A DNA stretch of 64,000 bases from Trichobilharzia regenti (taxonomy: Eukaryota > Platyhelminthes > Trematoda > Strigeidida > Schistosomatidae). Shown piece by piece: positions 11,181 to 22,769 of the stretch. The notes beneath the pieces were generated by a model. The model ran no database searches. It saw only the letters and a program-made list of their open reading frames with translations, and was not told where the DNA came from. The position numbers and the translations under genes are program-made. The stretch's first letter is position 1, and every line of letters starts with the position of its first letter. Where the stretch lies: the NCBI GenBank assembly GCA_944472135.2, contig OX235264.1:86314319-86378318 (forward strand), in the 5' to 3' direction.

Positions 11181-12560
11181 GTTATCTAGCATGATTTCGA
11201 ATAGTCTTTTTGAGGTGTGGATTTATTACCCGTACTTCAGTAAAACTCTTTTCATCACAGGAAATGCCGATTTTATTTTTTGGTTCTCCTCTTACTCTAC
11301 TGATTTGAAATATCATTGTCTGTATCAACAGCCACCTACGTCACATTCAACATCACTTCTATTTTATATATATTCAGATTTATTGCATTTGATTTATGTC
11401 TGGATAGCAAGTGAATTTCATAATACAACACAAATCTACTGTTTCACTAGATCAATGTGACCGTATTTAAGTTAAATGAAGAGAGGGAATGACTGTAACA
11501 ATGAAATAACTTATTCTAAGGAAAGGGTAAATTGTATACTAAAAGGTAAGATGTTAGGGTACTACATTACATGTAGGAGTAAAACTGCTATTCAACATTG
11601 AAAAATGAGTTTTTTGAATGCGATGGTGATTAGTAATATCATTTGACAAAGATATTATGCTTAACGAAACAGTTGAGAATAAGTCGACTGACGACGATGA
11701 GCTCGGTATTATCCAGGTATTATTATTGGGTCAGATGGGAGATAAAGTTTAGTTTGAAACTTCCTAAACATAAGTAACTTATCAAGGTATTCATGTAACC
11801 TAATCAAAAGTATGACTCATGAAATCCTTTGAAAAAAGAAAGCATTATGAAACAAATATCCTACATCTTACTGTTAGATACTTCTGTAATCTATTGAACA
11901 CATTCCTTTTTTTCATTCTTAATGGCAGTCATCAGCAAGGCGTACCTCCAACCTCCAAGGAATCGATTTCCCCTCGCAGGTCCAAACTTGAACCACCCAC
12001 TGCTGTAGTCATAGATGTGAGGTATTTGGGTTCACAAGTGCCCCTCCGGTATCAATGTAATACATACAGTGTTTAGTCGCTATGCAGTAATCGTTGTAAT
12101 ATATCTAGCGTTCAGCATTGATATCGGTTAAATTTTATGAGTGAAGATTACAATGATATTCGAAGTTGAATCTCTGATATGGCACCACTTCTTTCCAGGT
12201 TACATGTAAGTCTCGCTAACAAGTGCTAATAAGCACAAAATCCAGCTCCATGATTTCCTGTCTATCACCTTCAACCATCTAACTCTATTCACAGTGCATC
12301 ACGATGTAGAATTACATTTGGTGACTAAACTGTGAACTTGACTGGCAGAATTCAGTCATTACTAACATTAAGGACCATACACACACAGAGGCATAACTGA
12401 TATTGGCAACATCCTAGTGATCACCCAGTGCAAAGAAATGACCGTAACTCTGACGCTCAGTAATAGCACTGTTTAGAGAAGTCCTCTTTGAAGGTTTGAT
12501 CTGTATATATGAGATAATAATGGGATATCGAATGGAATCCAGACTAGCGGCGAAGCTTCA
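11181..12560. other. No gene seen
   Basis: The open frames at 11149-11460 and 11819-12076 have no recognisable domain and no splice support. AT-rich intronic or intergenic DNA. Confidence 0.4.
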
Positions 12561-12564
12561 GTCT

Positions 12565-12800
12565 TTTTTATTCCTTCACGTTCCCCAGGGGAACATAGGG
12601 CTTCAAGCTAGAGGCTTGAAGTTTCTGTCACAGTGGTGATTATTTTTACAGGATGGGGTTGCTAGCCACCTCATGCCCAACCTTTCCTCTTTACCAGCTG
12701 TATTTTTGGCTTAACGAGGTAAAGGAGTGTGTCATTCGGGGATCAAACCCCAGAACATGTGCGTGGTGGCCCAGAGTCCTAAACCGCTTCGGTCTAAGGA
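12565..12800 (-). repeat. RTE-tailed tRNA-headed SINE, good copy
   Basis: Minus strand, in order: tRNA-like head with a box B-like 'gggtttgatcccc' (about 12740-12755), a middle with 'ctcctttacctcgttaagcc', a block matching the 5' leader of the intact RTE (gcaaccccatcctgtaaa; ctgtgacagaaacttca), then the RTE-like 3' tail 'gaagccctatgttcccct' and an AATAAAAAAA end. This is the clearest full unit together with 58985-59210. Confidence 0.75.
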
Positions 12801-13490
12801 TCCCTAATCCTGATTCTGATAAGGTTCTTATCTTCCTTAAATTGGTTCTTCATAAACGCTATATTTAGAGTAGTCTCTATACTAATTAGTGATTGTTTTG
12901 TTTTCTGATGGACGACAAAAACAACATTTGTGTCATGTGAATACATTGTCTTCACTATTACAGATCTATTACCACACAGAAGGTTGATAACCTTGCTGGC
13001 TGTCAAATGCTATACTGGACAAACATGCTTTTAAATAAAACTGTCTTAAGTATTTCCATTATTTAAAATTCAGTGACCACCATATATTTTTAAAAACAGT
13101 TTTTCTATTACCTATGGCTTACTCACTTTTCTGACTTAAAAATAGATTACAGAGACAGTCATTTTATTCATTCCATTATATTTATTTGACTAAGATATCG
13201 ATTGGTCTTTTGATCAATATTTGTGTTGAATGATAACAATCTTCGATGCAACATGCATTGATATTAATTTTTAATTAAGTTTAGAAAATCTACCTAGGTT
13301 GAAATTTTTATGTGTAGTTGTGTATATGCATTCTATGCATTCTTATTTGGAAAGTATCAATTTCATTTTCAAAACGCATGTGTGCTGCTCAACACTAAAG
13401 ATTTATGCAAGAATCTCAACTCTGACAATCTCTAGTATTGTCTAACATAACTTACAAGGATCACTTGCGGTTACGAAACAAAAAACTACT
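12801..13490. other. No gene seen
   Basis: AT-rich. No coding signal or repeat recognised. Confidence 0.4.
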
Positions 13491-13541
13491 AACTTAGATA
13501 TGATGGAGAAGATTTGTAGCTTAGGTGGATGATTTTGACGT

Positions 13542-13823
13542 ATGTGCAACGTCGCACACAAACCAACAAAATCACTTCACTCAGTTTTATGTCAACCAAA
13601 AGACTCAACAACAAAAGGAGATAAAACCAACATCATCTACAAAATAAATTGTGACAAATGCGAAAAACACTACATTGGACAAAGTGGACGTCTCCTTCGT
13701 CTTCGTTTCCATGATCATAAACTAGCTGTCAAAAGACACAACATCCACTCCCTCACTCATATCTCTGTCTGCATACAGACAACCACGGACATCAATTCGA
13801 CTGGGACGGCGTTCAGATATTAG
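13542..13823 (+). pseudogene. GIY-YIG endonuclease domain of a Penelope-like element
   Basis: 93 residues. IIYKINCDKC (residues 31-40) has the GIY-side strand and a CxxC pair, and EKHYIGQSG (41-49) is the YIG strand. An arginine-rich helix LLRLRFHDHK follows at 51-60. In this family the domain nicks target DNA for reverse transcription. The frame then runs into a stop. The expected continuation (FDWD, then the SINRHIEIDKIYH segment at 13880-14125) is in another frame, exactly as in copy 1. No reverse transcriptase is present upstream. Broken remnant. Confidence 0.72.
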
Positions 13824-14154
13824 ATAAGGGAAACACCAAGAATGCTAGAGAAGTTTTAGAAGCCTGGTATTCCAGTGAATTGTCAATCAATAGACACATC
13901 GAGATAGACAAAATTTACCACCCGATAAGAAAGAAACTTCACACACAAAGAGTCAAACTTCAGGTCAAGGAGACAATCAATACCAATTCAATTAGCCTAA
14001 AAGGTGTGAAAGCGGGCAGAAGTAACCAATCACGCTCAGGGTTACCAGGAGAGATGACTAATAAACTCGTGGAGAAATCTAAAAGCCGACTTCAAATTAA
14101 AGTATTCGCTGAAGATGTTGCCTAGTAGGGCAATGACAGCTTCGCAAATAAACT

Positions 14155-14337
14155 GTGCACATGGTTCGAGGTTCGATCCCCTGCCGACTCACACCTGATA
14201 CCTATGGTCGGCCTGCAAAATTTGGGCTTCCGATATCCATGCTGAAAATTCCATACTTGTACCAAAACTACAGTGTGAAATCAAGCTGTAATCAAAAATA
14301 AAATAAGAAAATAAAAATAAAGTAAAAATAAATAAAT
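14155..14337 (+). repeat. CR1-tailed tRNA-headed SINE inside a Penelope-like element
   Basis: Begins within the head at 'gcacatggttcgag', has a box B 'ggttcgatcccc', then 'ccgactcacacctgat', 'ggtcggcctgcaaaa' and 'gctgaaaattccatac', which equals the 3' end of the CR1-like LINE at 790-813, and ends in AAATAAAATAAG-type A-rich sequence. It interrupts copy 2 of the Penelope-like element, so it is the younger of the two. An imperfect AAATAAA-type duplication flanks it. Confidence 0.72.
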
Positions 14338-14375
14338 ATCCAGCTCAGAGAACACAACCACATCAAAAACTACTA

Positions 14376-15529
14376 ACTTATTTGTCCTTAATGATAATAA
14401 TGTTATCAAAGTCTTTGGATCTTGCTTTGGTCTCATACACTATCAACCCTTATGACAGATGAGTTAGAGATGGTAGGTTTCAACACCTCAATTTTGTGAG
14501 GTAAATCTTGCTAGTAACCCATTTGATGAATGAGTTTGCTGACCACTGTTAAAACAGTTTTGATCTGACCGAAGAGTTCGGAAAATTGTTGTGAATGGTT
14601 TTTAACTAATTATCTTATAGTGTGCAACAATCCTGACCGATACATCTAAATCAATTTAAAGGTCATTCGACAAGAGGTTATTGAACTTTAGATTGACAGT
14701 TACTGACTGCATAACTATGAAGTGATATTTCGAATAACTGGAGCTTTTTTCAACTGGCTGATGTGGATTATCAAAATGGTGGCAGTTGAAATCTATTCTG
14801 TGTTGGATGACAGTTTCATCAAAATTAATATTTGTCTATGTTTTAAACAACGAGTGAACTCAAGGATTATGCTGTCAGTATAATATACAAAGTGGTAATG
14901 TTTCACTTAGAAATGTATCACTTTCATCTATTCTTCTTTGTACCTCCATACTATATAAGAATGTACTGGTATCCATAATATCTGTAGTTATCTTTATTAG
15001 CGAAAGAACTATGGGATAAATTAGAAATGATTAAAATATTCCAGGTAGTTGCAGTAATTTTCTTCCTACCACCGCTCCACATTGACTTCATATAGGTATA
15101 CTGACCACAAAACTAAATCAGGTCATATCGGTGATGACCTGTTAGTATTACTGATTTATCGGTTAGATACTTCTATTGATCACCAACTACTTCTGACACC
15201 TAGAGTCCATTAAAATGAAGACAAAATACTGATTGGTTCGTGTCTGTTAGAATAATTCGATTTTATCATACTAATGTACATTACATACAAAGACTGTGTG
15301 CCTCAGATAGTCAAGTAAACAAATAACCAGTTATAGTGGTTGCATAGAGTAGGGCTTCGAGGTTGTCCAATCGCATCGCAATAAATATTCTACCTTGGCC
15401 TAGTCGTTAAATTTTTCAATTCTGGTTAAATCCTGTCTAATCATGCTCTAGCCATCAAGCTGGTTTTAGTCTCTTCCTATCAGTCACTTTCATCGATAAT
15501 AAGATAGTCTTCGTCTAATCAGCATCTTC
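14376..15529. other. No gene seen
   Basis: No coding signal. AT-rich intronic-type DNA. Confidence 0.35.
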
Positions 15530-15925
15530 AAGTGTTGGTTTGTAGGGATTTGATTGGATACAGGATTTCAACATGAGTTGACATTAGTTAGAGAACCATT
15601 GGAAAACTTGAGAGCATTGGACAGCTGATTCCTAGTTTTTAACTCTCCAGCTGTAAACCCCAACCGCCAGGGTCCGAACCTAGGATCTTCTGGTTATAAG
15701 GCGAGCTCGTATACCATTAAGCCACTGGGAACCGATCCAATGGCCCATGGATTCTAACTTCTGCCAATTCATGACAAAGCGCGACCCCTAGCCAATGTCT
15801 CCGGCAAGTATTTGTACCCACACTCGACCTGCTGCATTCTACTGGTCACCACTTCTCACTAGAACCCCAGGTAACAACCTACCTGAATAGGACAAGTCGC
15901 TAGTGAGCATCTCATTGATATTCAA
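15530..15925 (-). repeat. Second tRNA-headed hammerhead-type repeat (copy 1)
   Basis: Minus strand: 5' part (gagcatctcactagcgac; gcgctttgtcatgaattgg), a tRNA-like section with box A 'tggcttaatggtatacg' and a box B-like 'taggttcggaccctg', then a decayed hammerhead (CAGCTGGAGAG, 'aactagga', CAGCTGTCCA), 'ttccaatggttctctaact' and the end 'caaatccctacaaacc'. Longer than a typical SINE. Eight copies are seen in the window. Confidence 0.65.
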
Positions 15926-16175
15926 GTGTTGGTTTGTAGGGATTTAATTGGTTACAGGATTTCATCATGAGCTATTGGGTCGGGTCCCAGCGGCTTAATG
16001 GTATACGAGCTCGCCTTATAACCAGAAGGCCCTGAGTTCGAATCCCGGTGGGTTCGTACTGATGAAGAGTCCCAAACTAGGACGAAACAGCTGCCCAGTG
16101 CTCTCAGGTTTTCCAATGGTTCTCTAACTGATGTCAGCTCATGATGAAATCCTGTAACTAATCAGTATCTCATTC
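15926..16175 (+). repeat. Second tRNA-headed hammerhead-type repeat (copy 2, mosaic)
   Basis: 15926-15972 is an inverted 3' end (ggtttgtagggatttaattg), directly joined to a plus copy: head 'gcggcttaatggtatacgag', box B 'gagttcgaatccc', then CTGATGAAGAGTCCC (16059-16073), GGACGAAACAGCTG (16080-16093), CCCAGTGCTCTC and the 3' end. GTCC/GGAC form stem II. The cleavage-site U before C is C here, so this copy should not cleave. Confidence 0.65.
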
Positions 16176-16734
16176 ATCATGTGAATGCTAAAAACTGTGA
16201 TATGTTACTACTAAAATTCTGTTGGCAACTAAACTTTTTGACTGAAGGCTAGGGACTTGAACAGTGCAAAAATGTGTTAATATAGTATTGTAAAAGTCGC
16301 TTTAAACAGCCACTTTGATCTGATTTAGAGTTAACTGGTATCTGTGTGTGACTCAGTCTGCCTTGAAACTAATGAAATCCCTAGAAAATAAATTAGTTGA
16401 CTGCTATTGATGACTAGCCACAAAGTGAAGTTGTGACTTGTAGGGTCCACCAGATAATGGTGGAAAATATACATTGACAGTGAAGAGTAATGCTGCTATA
16501 TTAAGAAATGAGTTGGATCAGAATAAAGATGTCTGATAATACAAAACCTCTAGTTGAATGGAATGCCTTGTAACCTGAAGGCAATGGATCTCATCCTACT
16601 TGAGGTCCTGTGTGGGCATTGTTGAAAATCAAAAACAATATTCGAAAGGCCAACCAGTACTCCTTACCTTTTGATAATTCTTTCATTGACGTCTAATCAT
16701 GACGAAATTTAATGCAAACTGACAGGAGTTATAG

Positions 16735-16945
16735 TTCATGGGGTATTTGGTTCGTTCCCAGTGTCTGGATGATCAACGGGTTAGTCTAGTAACCTGAAGA
16801 TTTTGGGTTCAGGTTTTTATGGGGTCATTGATGTTTACTACTGAAGAATCCTAAACTGGAGCGGAACAGCTGTCCAGTACTGCGTGGTTTTCAGGGATTC
16901 TCTAACTGATATCAATTCGTGATCTAACTTGAAATCTGCTTTGGA
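16735..16945 (+). repeat. Second tRNA-headed hammerhead-type repeat (copy 3)
   Basis: Head and box B are diverged. The hammerhead region reads CTACTGAAGAATCC, 'aaactgg', GCGGAACAGCTGTCCAGTAC, then 'tctctaactgatatcaa'. Here CTGAAGA and the TGTC cleavage context are kept but stem II is damaged. Confidence 0.55.
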
Positions 16946-17200
16946 TGATTCTGTAGGTACAGAGATGTAAAGTAGAATTTTCCAGATACCTTCATCATTG
17001 CCTATGAGGGAGGGTTGACCTGATCTATCTTTGTTGTTATATGTGCTTCCAATAAGGATATCTTGATATTTTGATTTGACACTAGTAACTAGTGTGATGT
17101 GTCTAGTCCTCTCATTGGTGCAGACTGAATTCTATCAGTCAGGTTGTAATGTGGCCACCATTTTAGGTAGCTCGCCATCACAGTGCACCTTGATTTGATG

Positions 17201-17288
17201 ATATTAGATGGTTGGAGGCAATTGAGTGCCAGCTAGAACGAAACCTAGGTCCAAGGCTTCGTGCCGATTGCCTCCAACCATCTAATAT
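17201..17288. repeat. 22-bp perfect inverted repeat, 44-nt loop
   Basis: 17201-17222 and 17267-17288 are exact reverse complements (atattagatggttggaggca plus AT). A related half, 'tagatagttggaggcaattg', stands alone at about 34778-34797, so the arm belongs to a dispersed repeat. It could be a small foldback element or a hairpin transcript. Confidence 0.85.
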
Positions 17289-17719
17289 GTCTTGATATAG
17301 TCTGTATTCATATCTTCATTGTATATTAATTGGTGAAATCCAAACCACGAATTTCTCCCCTTTCAGTAATAGTTATATGGAAGCATTTTTATCTTCATAA
17401 TTACTATAACTGAATAGTCTAGAGGATGATACTTTCCCTGTGGAAGAGACAGATGCTAAGCTAGGGTTTAAATGAGGCACTGACGCCTAGTGCGCGAGTC
17501 TTATCAGATAAAACTTAAATTCTGAATTTTACTACTAGTATTTGTCAAATATATGAGTTTGTAATGTGAGAATTTTTCAGTTCCTCTCTGTTTCACAAGT
17601 TTGTACCACATATGATGACGATGTTTTCTTGAATAACTGTATAATAGGCTGTATGTAGTCCGTTCTATGTTTTTTACAACCCATTTCCAATCATTTATTC
17701 TCTGTTCTCTTATCTACTA

Positions 17720-17895
17720 TTTCCAATTGATTATTCATCACCTAACTAACTTAATACTAACCATGTTGATTGCTCAAGATTAGTCTCAATCTCTCAAAAA
17801 CGTAGTTATTACTCATACACTTTGACTCACTTTGTTACTAACTAGCCATAAACTTTGACTACTATTGTTAATCTGCAATGCATACATAAATCTCC
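17720..17895 (+). repeat. Dispersed AT-rich repeat (pair with 5260-5430)
   Basis: Blocks 'gttattactcatacacttt', 'actttgttactaact' and 'ttgttaatctgcaatgcat' are in the same order as at 5320-5410. Confidence 0.45.
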
Positions 17896-18224
17896 TAAAT
17901 AACTCAACAGCTTTGAAATGAAGTTATGAAAAGAGATCTCCTTGCCAACTGACATGTTCTTAATTACATGAAGTGGACATTTTTTATATCTTGAAGAGAC
18001 CCATGAATTGTAATTTCTGTCATTTCGTGATGCAGTACGTCCTTTCACCAACGAAATTTACGATGAAATCATTCAAATCTTTATTAAAACCCAAAGATTG
18101 AAAAATTATTCAATACTGATTCAATAGTGATTAGCTGTGGGATTGAATTCCTAGAATTCTACAGAAAAATCATAATACGTGGAATAATGAGGACAGACCG
18201 TACTCACCTATGACACTTGCTAGA

Positions 18225-18470
18225 GATGGTGCTACATTGTGAGCTAAAAGAAGGCAGAATTCATGGCTCACTGTATCTTAAGCGATTAGCTGAAAGGTGA
18301 CCTGCTGGTCACATAACCTGAATGTTCTGGCTTTATCTTCTGGTGGGATGATAAGTGTGCACCATTGAAGAGTCCAGAGGAGGGATGAAACAGCTGTTCA
18401 GTACTCCGTAGATTTTAATGAGTTTCTAACTGATTTAGATTTTTGATGAAATCTACATTATATCACGTCT
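18225..18470 (+). repeat. Second tRNA-headed hammerhead-type repeat (copy 4)
   Basis: A diverged head, then GTGCACCATTGAAGAGTCC, 'ggatgaaacagctgttcagt' and 'tttctaactgatttag'. Collinear with 16059-16140. Confidence 0.55.
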
Positions 18471-19540
18471 GTTATATTATTTTGTCGACACTGTAACTGA
18501 ATGAACTTCATTTTCTACAGACAAACGTTTATATGTCAAACTAGCTATTAAACTATACATTATACTTAACTTGACTTCAGTTTAAATCATAATACACTAA
18601 GTGAAAACAAATACGAATATGCTGGATTTAAAAAAAAAGATATGATTGTGAAAGTACTTTCAGTATGAAGCGTATTGTGTTAACTGTGAATTATTTACAG
18701 TATGCAAATTAATTAAATTCATTGTTTTGTAAATACAAGATGAAGTGAAGCAGTCTGCTTCATTTTGAAGATTTAAAATCGATAATTTACTTGAAAGGTT
18801 TTCAGTGGAAGCTTATCACCAGATCTCCCTCATTACCTATCTAAACCCAATAGATGAGTTAGAAATTTTGACCACAATGGTTTTAGTAAACTTAAATTGT
18901 CTACCAGAGAATGTCACAACAATTGCTTTTTAAAAGACCTTATTTTGCAGATTCCTGGGAAAGCATAATATCTGATGTTTGAAGTAATATGTGACGGGTA
19001 GCTTAGATGGCATATATACATAAGGGCAATACAACTCACCTCTCTCCGTCTATACTAAGACAGTTTATAACAATCCGATGATACATCTAACTACAATTAA
19101 AGGAATAAATAGTAAGCTTTGAATCGAATTTTATGCTTTTGAACACTCGTCAGTGAGACACATACACATATTGGTACTACTTATTGTTGTTTTTATTATC
19201 CCACTGGGTTCAGAATCGAACAAAAAAGCCTCAGCAGTTCACCTCCATTTCATTCTGTTCTCTGAAGTCAATTTTAATTGGCTCCATAACTACCCATAGA
19301 CTTTCATTTCCTCCATACACAATTTTTTCCATGTCACCACGGGACGCCCAACACATCGTTCCTCGTTCGGATTCAACGGGAAGGCCTCACCGTATAATAC
19401 TTTCGTTTTCCAACAACTATGCACATATTCGCTTATTTTCTTTATTATATTTTACAGTTTCACTTTCAGTCTCCGTTGTCTTGCAAAGAACCTCACTTTT
19501 TTTAAATACTTTTTTTCTCCTCTAAAATCACTTTCTTTAG
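18471..19540. other. Intron 1 end, no gene seen
   Basis: The 113-residue frame at 19184-19525 has no domain. It ends at the pyrimidine-rich acceptor tract (about 19500-19540) of the next exon. Confidence 0.4.
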
Positions 19541-19897
19541 GTAGCGATCAAAATGAATCGTTTATACAAAGAATCACGAGAATTAGCCAGAAGGAGTAGA
19601 AATGAAAAGAAACAAAGTCTAAAGCTACGCCGGAGAATTTCTTCCCAATATAAAGGTATTGATTTACCTCTGGATACAGTAGAAGAAGGAAAAGGTGAGA
19701 ATGAAACTGAAAAGGAATTAAATAATCATCCAAATGAAATATCTGCGGATAATGTGGAAACAGTAAAGGAGCTAATACCATCACCATGGTTACCAGTTAT
19801 TAATCCAACTAAATTTGTATCCTTAACCTCAAATTTAAATAAATCATCTAATACAAAAATAGAAACTAATGATAATGTGAAACCAGATTTGGATAAA
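19541..19897 (+). CDS. Unrecognised gene, second visible coding exon
   Basis: Acceptor 'actttctttag' (AG at 19539-19540) and donor GTAAGT at 19898. 119 codons, phase 0 at both ends. The protein starts VAIKMNRLYKESREL, with a strongly basic stretch (ELARRSRNEKKQSLKLRRR), then an acidic, polar, low-complexity-like middle (EEGKGENETEKELNN) and a proline-containing segment (IPSPWLPVINPTK). No known domain. The basic stretch could bind nucleic acid or serve nuclear import; this is speculation. An internal ATG at 19553 might be an alternative start if exon 3601-3873 is not joined. Reading past the donor meets TGA at once, which supports splicing. Confidence 0.65.
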
Positions 19898-20212
19898 GTA
19901 AGTTGATTGGAACTTCCTCTTAATATGCAGAAGATATCAGCCAAGCCTTCGACTTATTCAAAATTACTTATGTAGGAAAAATAACTAAAGAGCATACTCG
20001 GTGCCACTTGACGGAATATAATTATGAATTCGTGTTATGTGTATGTGATTATTGCTCAAAAATGTATCCGTGTACTCAGTGCAATGGTACCATTATTGAA
20101 TTAACCACATCCTTTTTGACAATGAATGCAATTCATTGATGTTCTCATGATCCAATTAGACGCTAAGTAACATTGAACCTGACAGAACAGCTAGTCTATA
20201 AGAATCCCAATT

Positions 20213-20580
20213 CTTAAAAATTCCTCTGATGCTCACTAGCAACTGAGGTTCTAGTGGGAAGTCGTGACCAGTAGGGTGAAACAAGCTGAAGGTGAGGCAG
20301 TGACTTATCAAGGAAGACATTGCGAAGTGGTTGTGCTATGTCATGAATTGGCAGAAGTTAGAATTTATGAACTGGCAGGTCATTGGATCGGGTCCCAGTG
20401 GCTTATTGATCTATGAGCTCGCCTTATAATCAGACGGTACTGGGTTCGAAACCTAGCGGTTGGTGTGTACCGCTGGAGAGTCCCAAACTAGACTGACAAA
20501 ACAGTTGTTCAGTACTCCCTGCAGGTTTCCAATGGTTCTCTAACTGATATCAGCTCATGATGAAATCCTACAACCAACAT
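20213..20580 (+). repeat. Second tRNA-headed hammerhead-type repeat (copy 5, longest)
   Basis: Starts 'gatgctcactagcaac'. The 5' part is 'ggttctagtgggaagtcgtg' and 'gtcatgaattggcagaag', then the head 'cagtggcttattgatctatg', box B 'gggttcgaaacc', the hammerhead remnant GTACCGCTGGAGAGTCCC (20467-20484), CAAAACAGTTGTTCAGTAC and the 3' end 'gatgaaatcctacaacc'. A6 of the presumed core is G, so it is inactive. Confidence 0.65.
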
Positions 20581-21814
20581 ATCCCACTTGCAGTGTCTCT
20601 AACTTCATTGTTAAACCTAGTGAATTACGGATTCCACTCAGAGAGGATGTAAGTTATTCTGAAAGCACAGGAGCGCTTTGTTAATAAATAGTTATGACCA
20701 ACATATTCCTGAATTAGGGTTCATTCCACTCACACTTCAGTGTCTGATTATATATATTATAAGCACAAACGAAACGTAGACATCACGATCTAATTTCAAA
20801 TGAACTTCAGTTTTCATTTTTGTGTGCAACTATTCTGTGAAATCAATCAATGTAACAAATTACAATTATCTGATCACCTTTTTTTTACTAACATTTCACT
20901 TTATATATAAAATTGAACATGTAATGCAATAGTTTCCATTCAGAATTAGTCATAGTTGGTAAACATGAGATTTCAAAAGTGCTAGTTGCAGTTTTTTGCT
21001 TTGAAAATGAATTACCCCATTATACAATGTAAGAATAACTTATTACCTCTCAGAATCAATTATACCATACCAACAATGATTTAAAAACCTAGAATTACAT
21101 AATCTTGCCTTTGTCACTCGACCAGCAATCACGTGAAAACAGGTATCGAATTCATTGGAGAAAGAAGATAAACAAGACGAGGATACATTGATGTCACGGA
21201 ACTTTTTCTAGACAAATTCATCAGAAGACTTCTGAACATCATCGTACATGGTTAAGCAAAGTCTATTCATAGCTCTGTTTTAGTTCACATTGTGGATACT
21301 GAATAAAATATTTAAAGTTATCTTCTGTATTCCCACTTGTCTTTATTTTACCTTTATGAGTTCATCTTCTGCACAAGGTTAGAGCCATCAAAGTTCACCT
21401 GAAGAAGCCTAACTTATACAAACGCATTTATAACCTCGTACATTATTATTATAAGATTGTAAAATTCTGAGAATTTCCCCTTTCCTCTAGGCATTTTACA
21501 AGCTAATATTGTTTGAACTGTCTTTAGTTATAGCATAAATTTTCCTCTTAATTTTATCTAATATTCATTTTAGGCTTATGTTTTTATGCATATTATCAGT
21601 TACACATACTTTCAAACTCTATTTTACAGATCTCAACAACGCAATATTATTTAAAAAAAAAATATTAATGTTATCAATAACAATTATCATTTAAATACTA
21701 TATTTATCATAAATTTTAAGCCAGATGATGAAGTCATAGAAAAAAAATACTCTTTACTCAATCTTTTTGTATTCTGAACAGAAGTAGATAAAAATTAAGA
21801 GATGCAATTAACTC
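20581..21814. other. Intron 2, no gene seen
   Basis: AT-rich. No coding signal. Several A- and T-rich homopolymer-like tracts. Confidence 0.4.
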
Positions 21815-22545
21815 AAACTAGCAAATATCTCCAGGTGAACATAGAGGAGACGGATGTGATACAGACAATCAACGAAACGCAACGACAACAATAACAACCA
21901 TCACTGGGAGAGATTTAACAGAGGTTATCTCCTTCACCTATCTAGGAAGCATCGTTTTAACTATAGGCGGAGCAGGTGAAGATGTCAAAGCCAGCCAGGA
22001 TCCGAAAGGCAAGATACACCTTCATCAACCTGAACCCTCTTTGGAAATCTCCTGCACTCAGCTTAAACAACAAGATTCGGATTTTCAACACCAATGTTAA
22101 GTCTGTCCTTCTATATGGGTCAGAATCCTGATGTGTAACGAAAAGGATTTCCATCAGGTTGCAGACCTTCATCAACAGCTGCCATCGTGCCATAATGAAG
22201 ATTAAATGGCCAGAAAGAATAAGTAACAAGAAACTGTGGGAATAAACCAACCAAGAGCCGATCTCTCAGCAAATATGTTGGAGAAAATGGAGATATATCA
22301 GCCATACATTGAGGAGACCGTCGAATGACATCGCATGCCAGGTACTCGAGTGGAATCCCAATGGAAAGCGATAAGTGGGTCATCAATGCGAGGATGACGT
22401 GGAGGAGATCGTGTGAGGAAGAGATGAAGGAGTTTGGGCAATCTTGGACCCAGGTGAAGAGGATGGCGGAAAATAGAAGGAAGTGCAGATGTGTTGTTGA
22501 AGCCCTATGTTCCATTCGGAACCCAGTGGAACAATAATAATAATA
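21815..22545 (+). mobile_element. RTE LINE 3' fragment
   Basis: Collinear with 62080-62790 of the intact element: FTYLGSIV-like start ('ttcacctatctaggaagcat'), 'aagattcggattttcaacacc' (minor changes), 'tatggscagaatcc' region, 'agatggccagaaag' equivalent, and the tail 'gaagccctatgttccattcg' with AATAATAATAATAG. Multiple stops and frameshifts. It is more diverged than 7030-7378. Confidence 0.85.
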
Positions 22546-22769
22546 GTAGACATCTTCAATAAATTTCAAATATAATCACTTGGTAATATACAAAAGAAGA
22601 CATACAAAAGTGTATGATAGACTGATCACTATCCATTAAGCAATTAAGCTGCTTTAACGTTCAATAAGCGTGAAGTAGACAGTTTAACATAATATTTGAC
22701 TTTTAAAAAAACTTTATCGTATAAATTAAGAAGGCAGCTGTGTAGAACAGAATATTTATTAATAGAGAG

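Larger units (their letters stand above)
13495..14375 (+). mobile_element. Penelope-like element fragment (copy 2), split by a SINE
   Basis: 13495-13540 is an inverted copy of the element's own tail (compare 4990-5035), followed by GIY-YIG coding sequence, then a protein tail and the shared 3' tail. The tail is interrupted at 14154/14338 by the SINE at 14155-14337: 'caaataaact' and 'atccagct' flank it, while copy 1 has them adjacent. Inverted terminal arrangements are a known habit of Penelope-like elements. Confidence 0.8.

Noticed and set aside
16059..16096. Active hammerhead in copy 2 of the second repeat family
   Set aside because: The U before the cleavage C is C in this copy and the first core base depends on alignment; only the family consensus is convincing.
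22325..22537. 70-residue frame as a gene
   Set aside because: Out-of-frame reading of an RTE 3' fragment.
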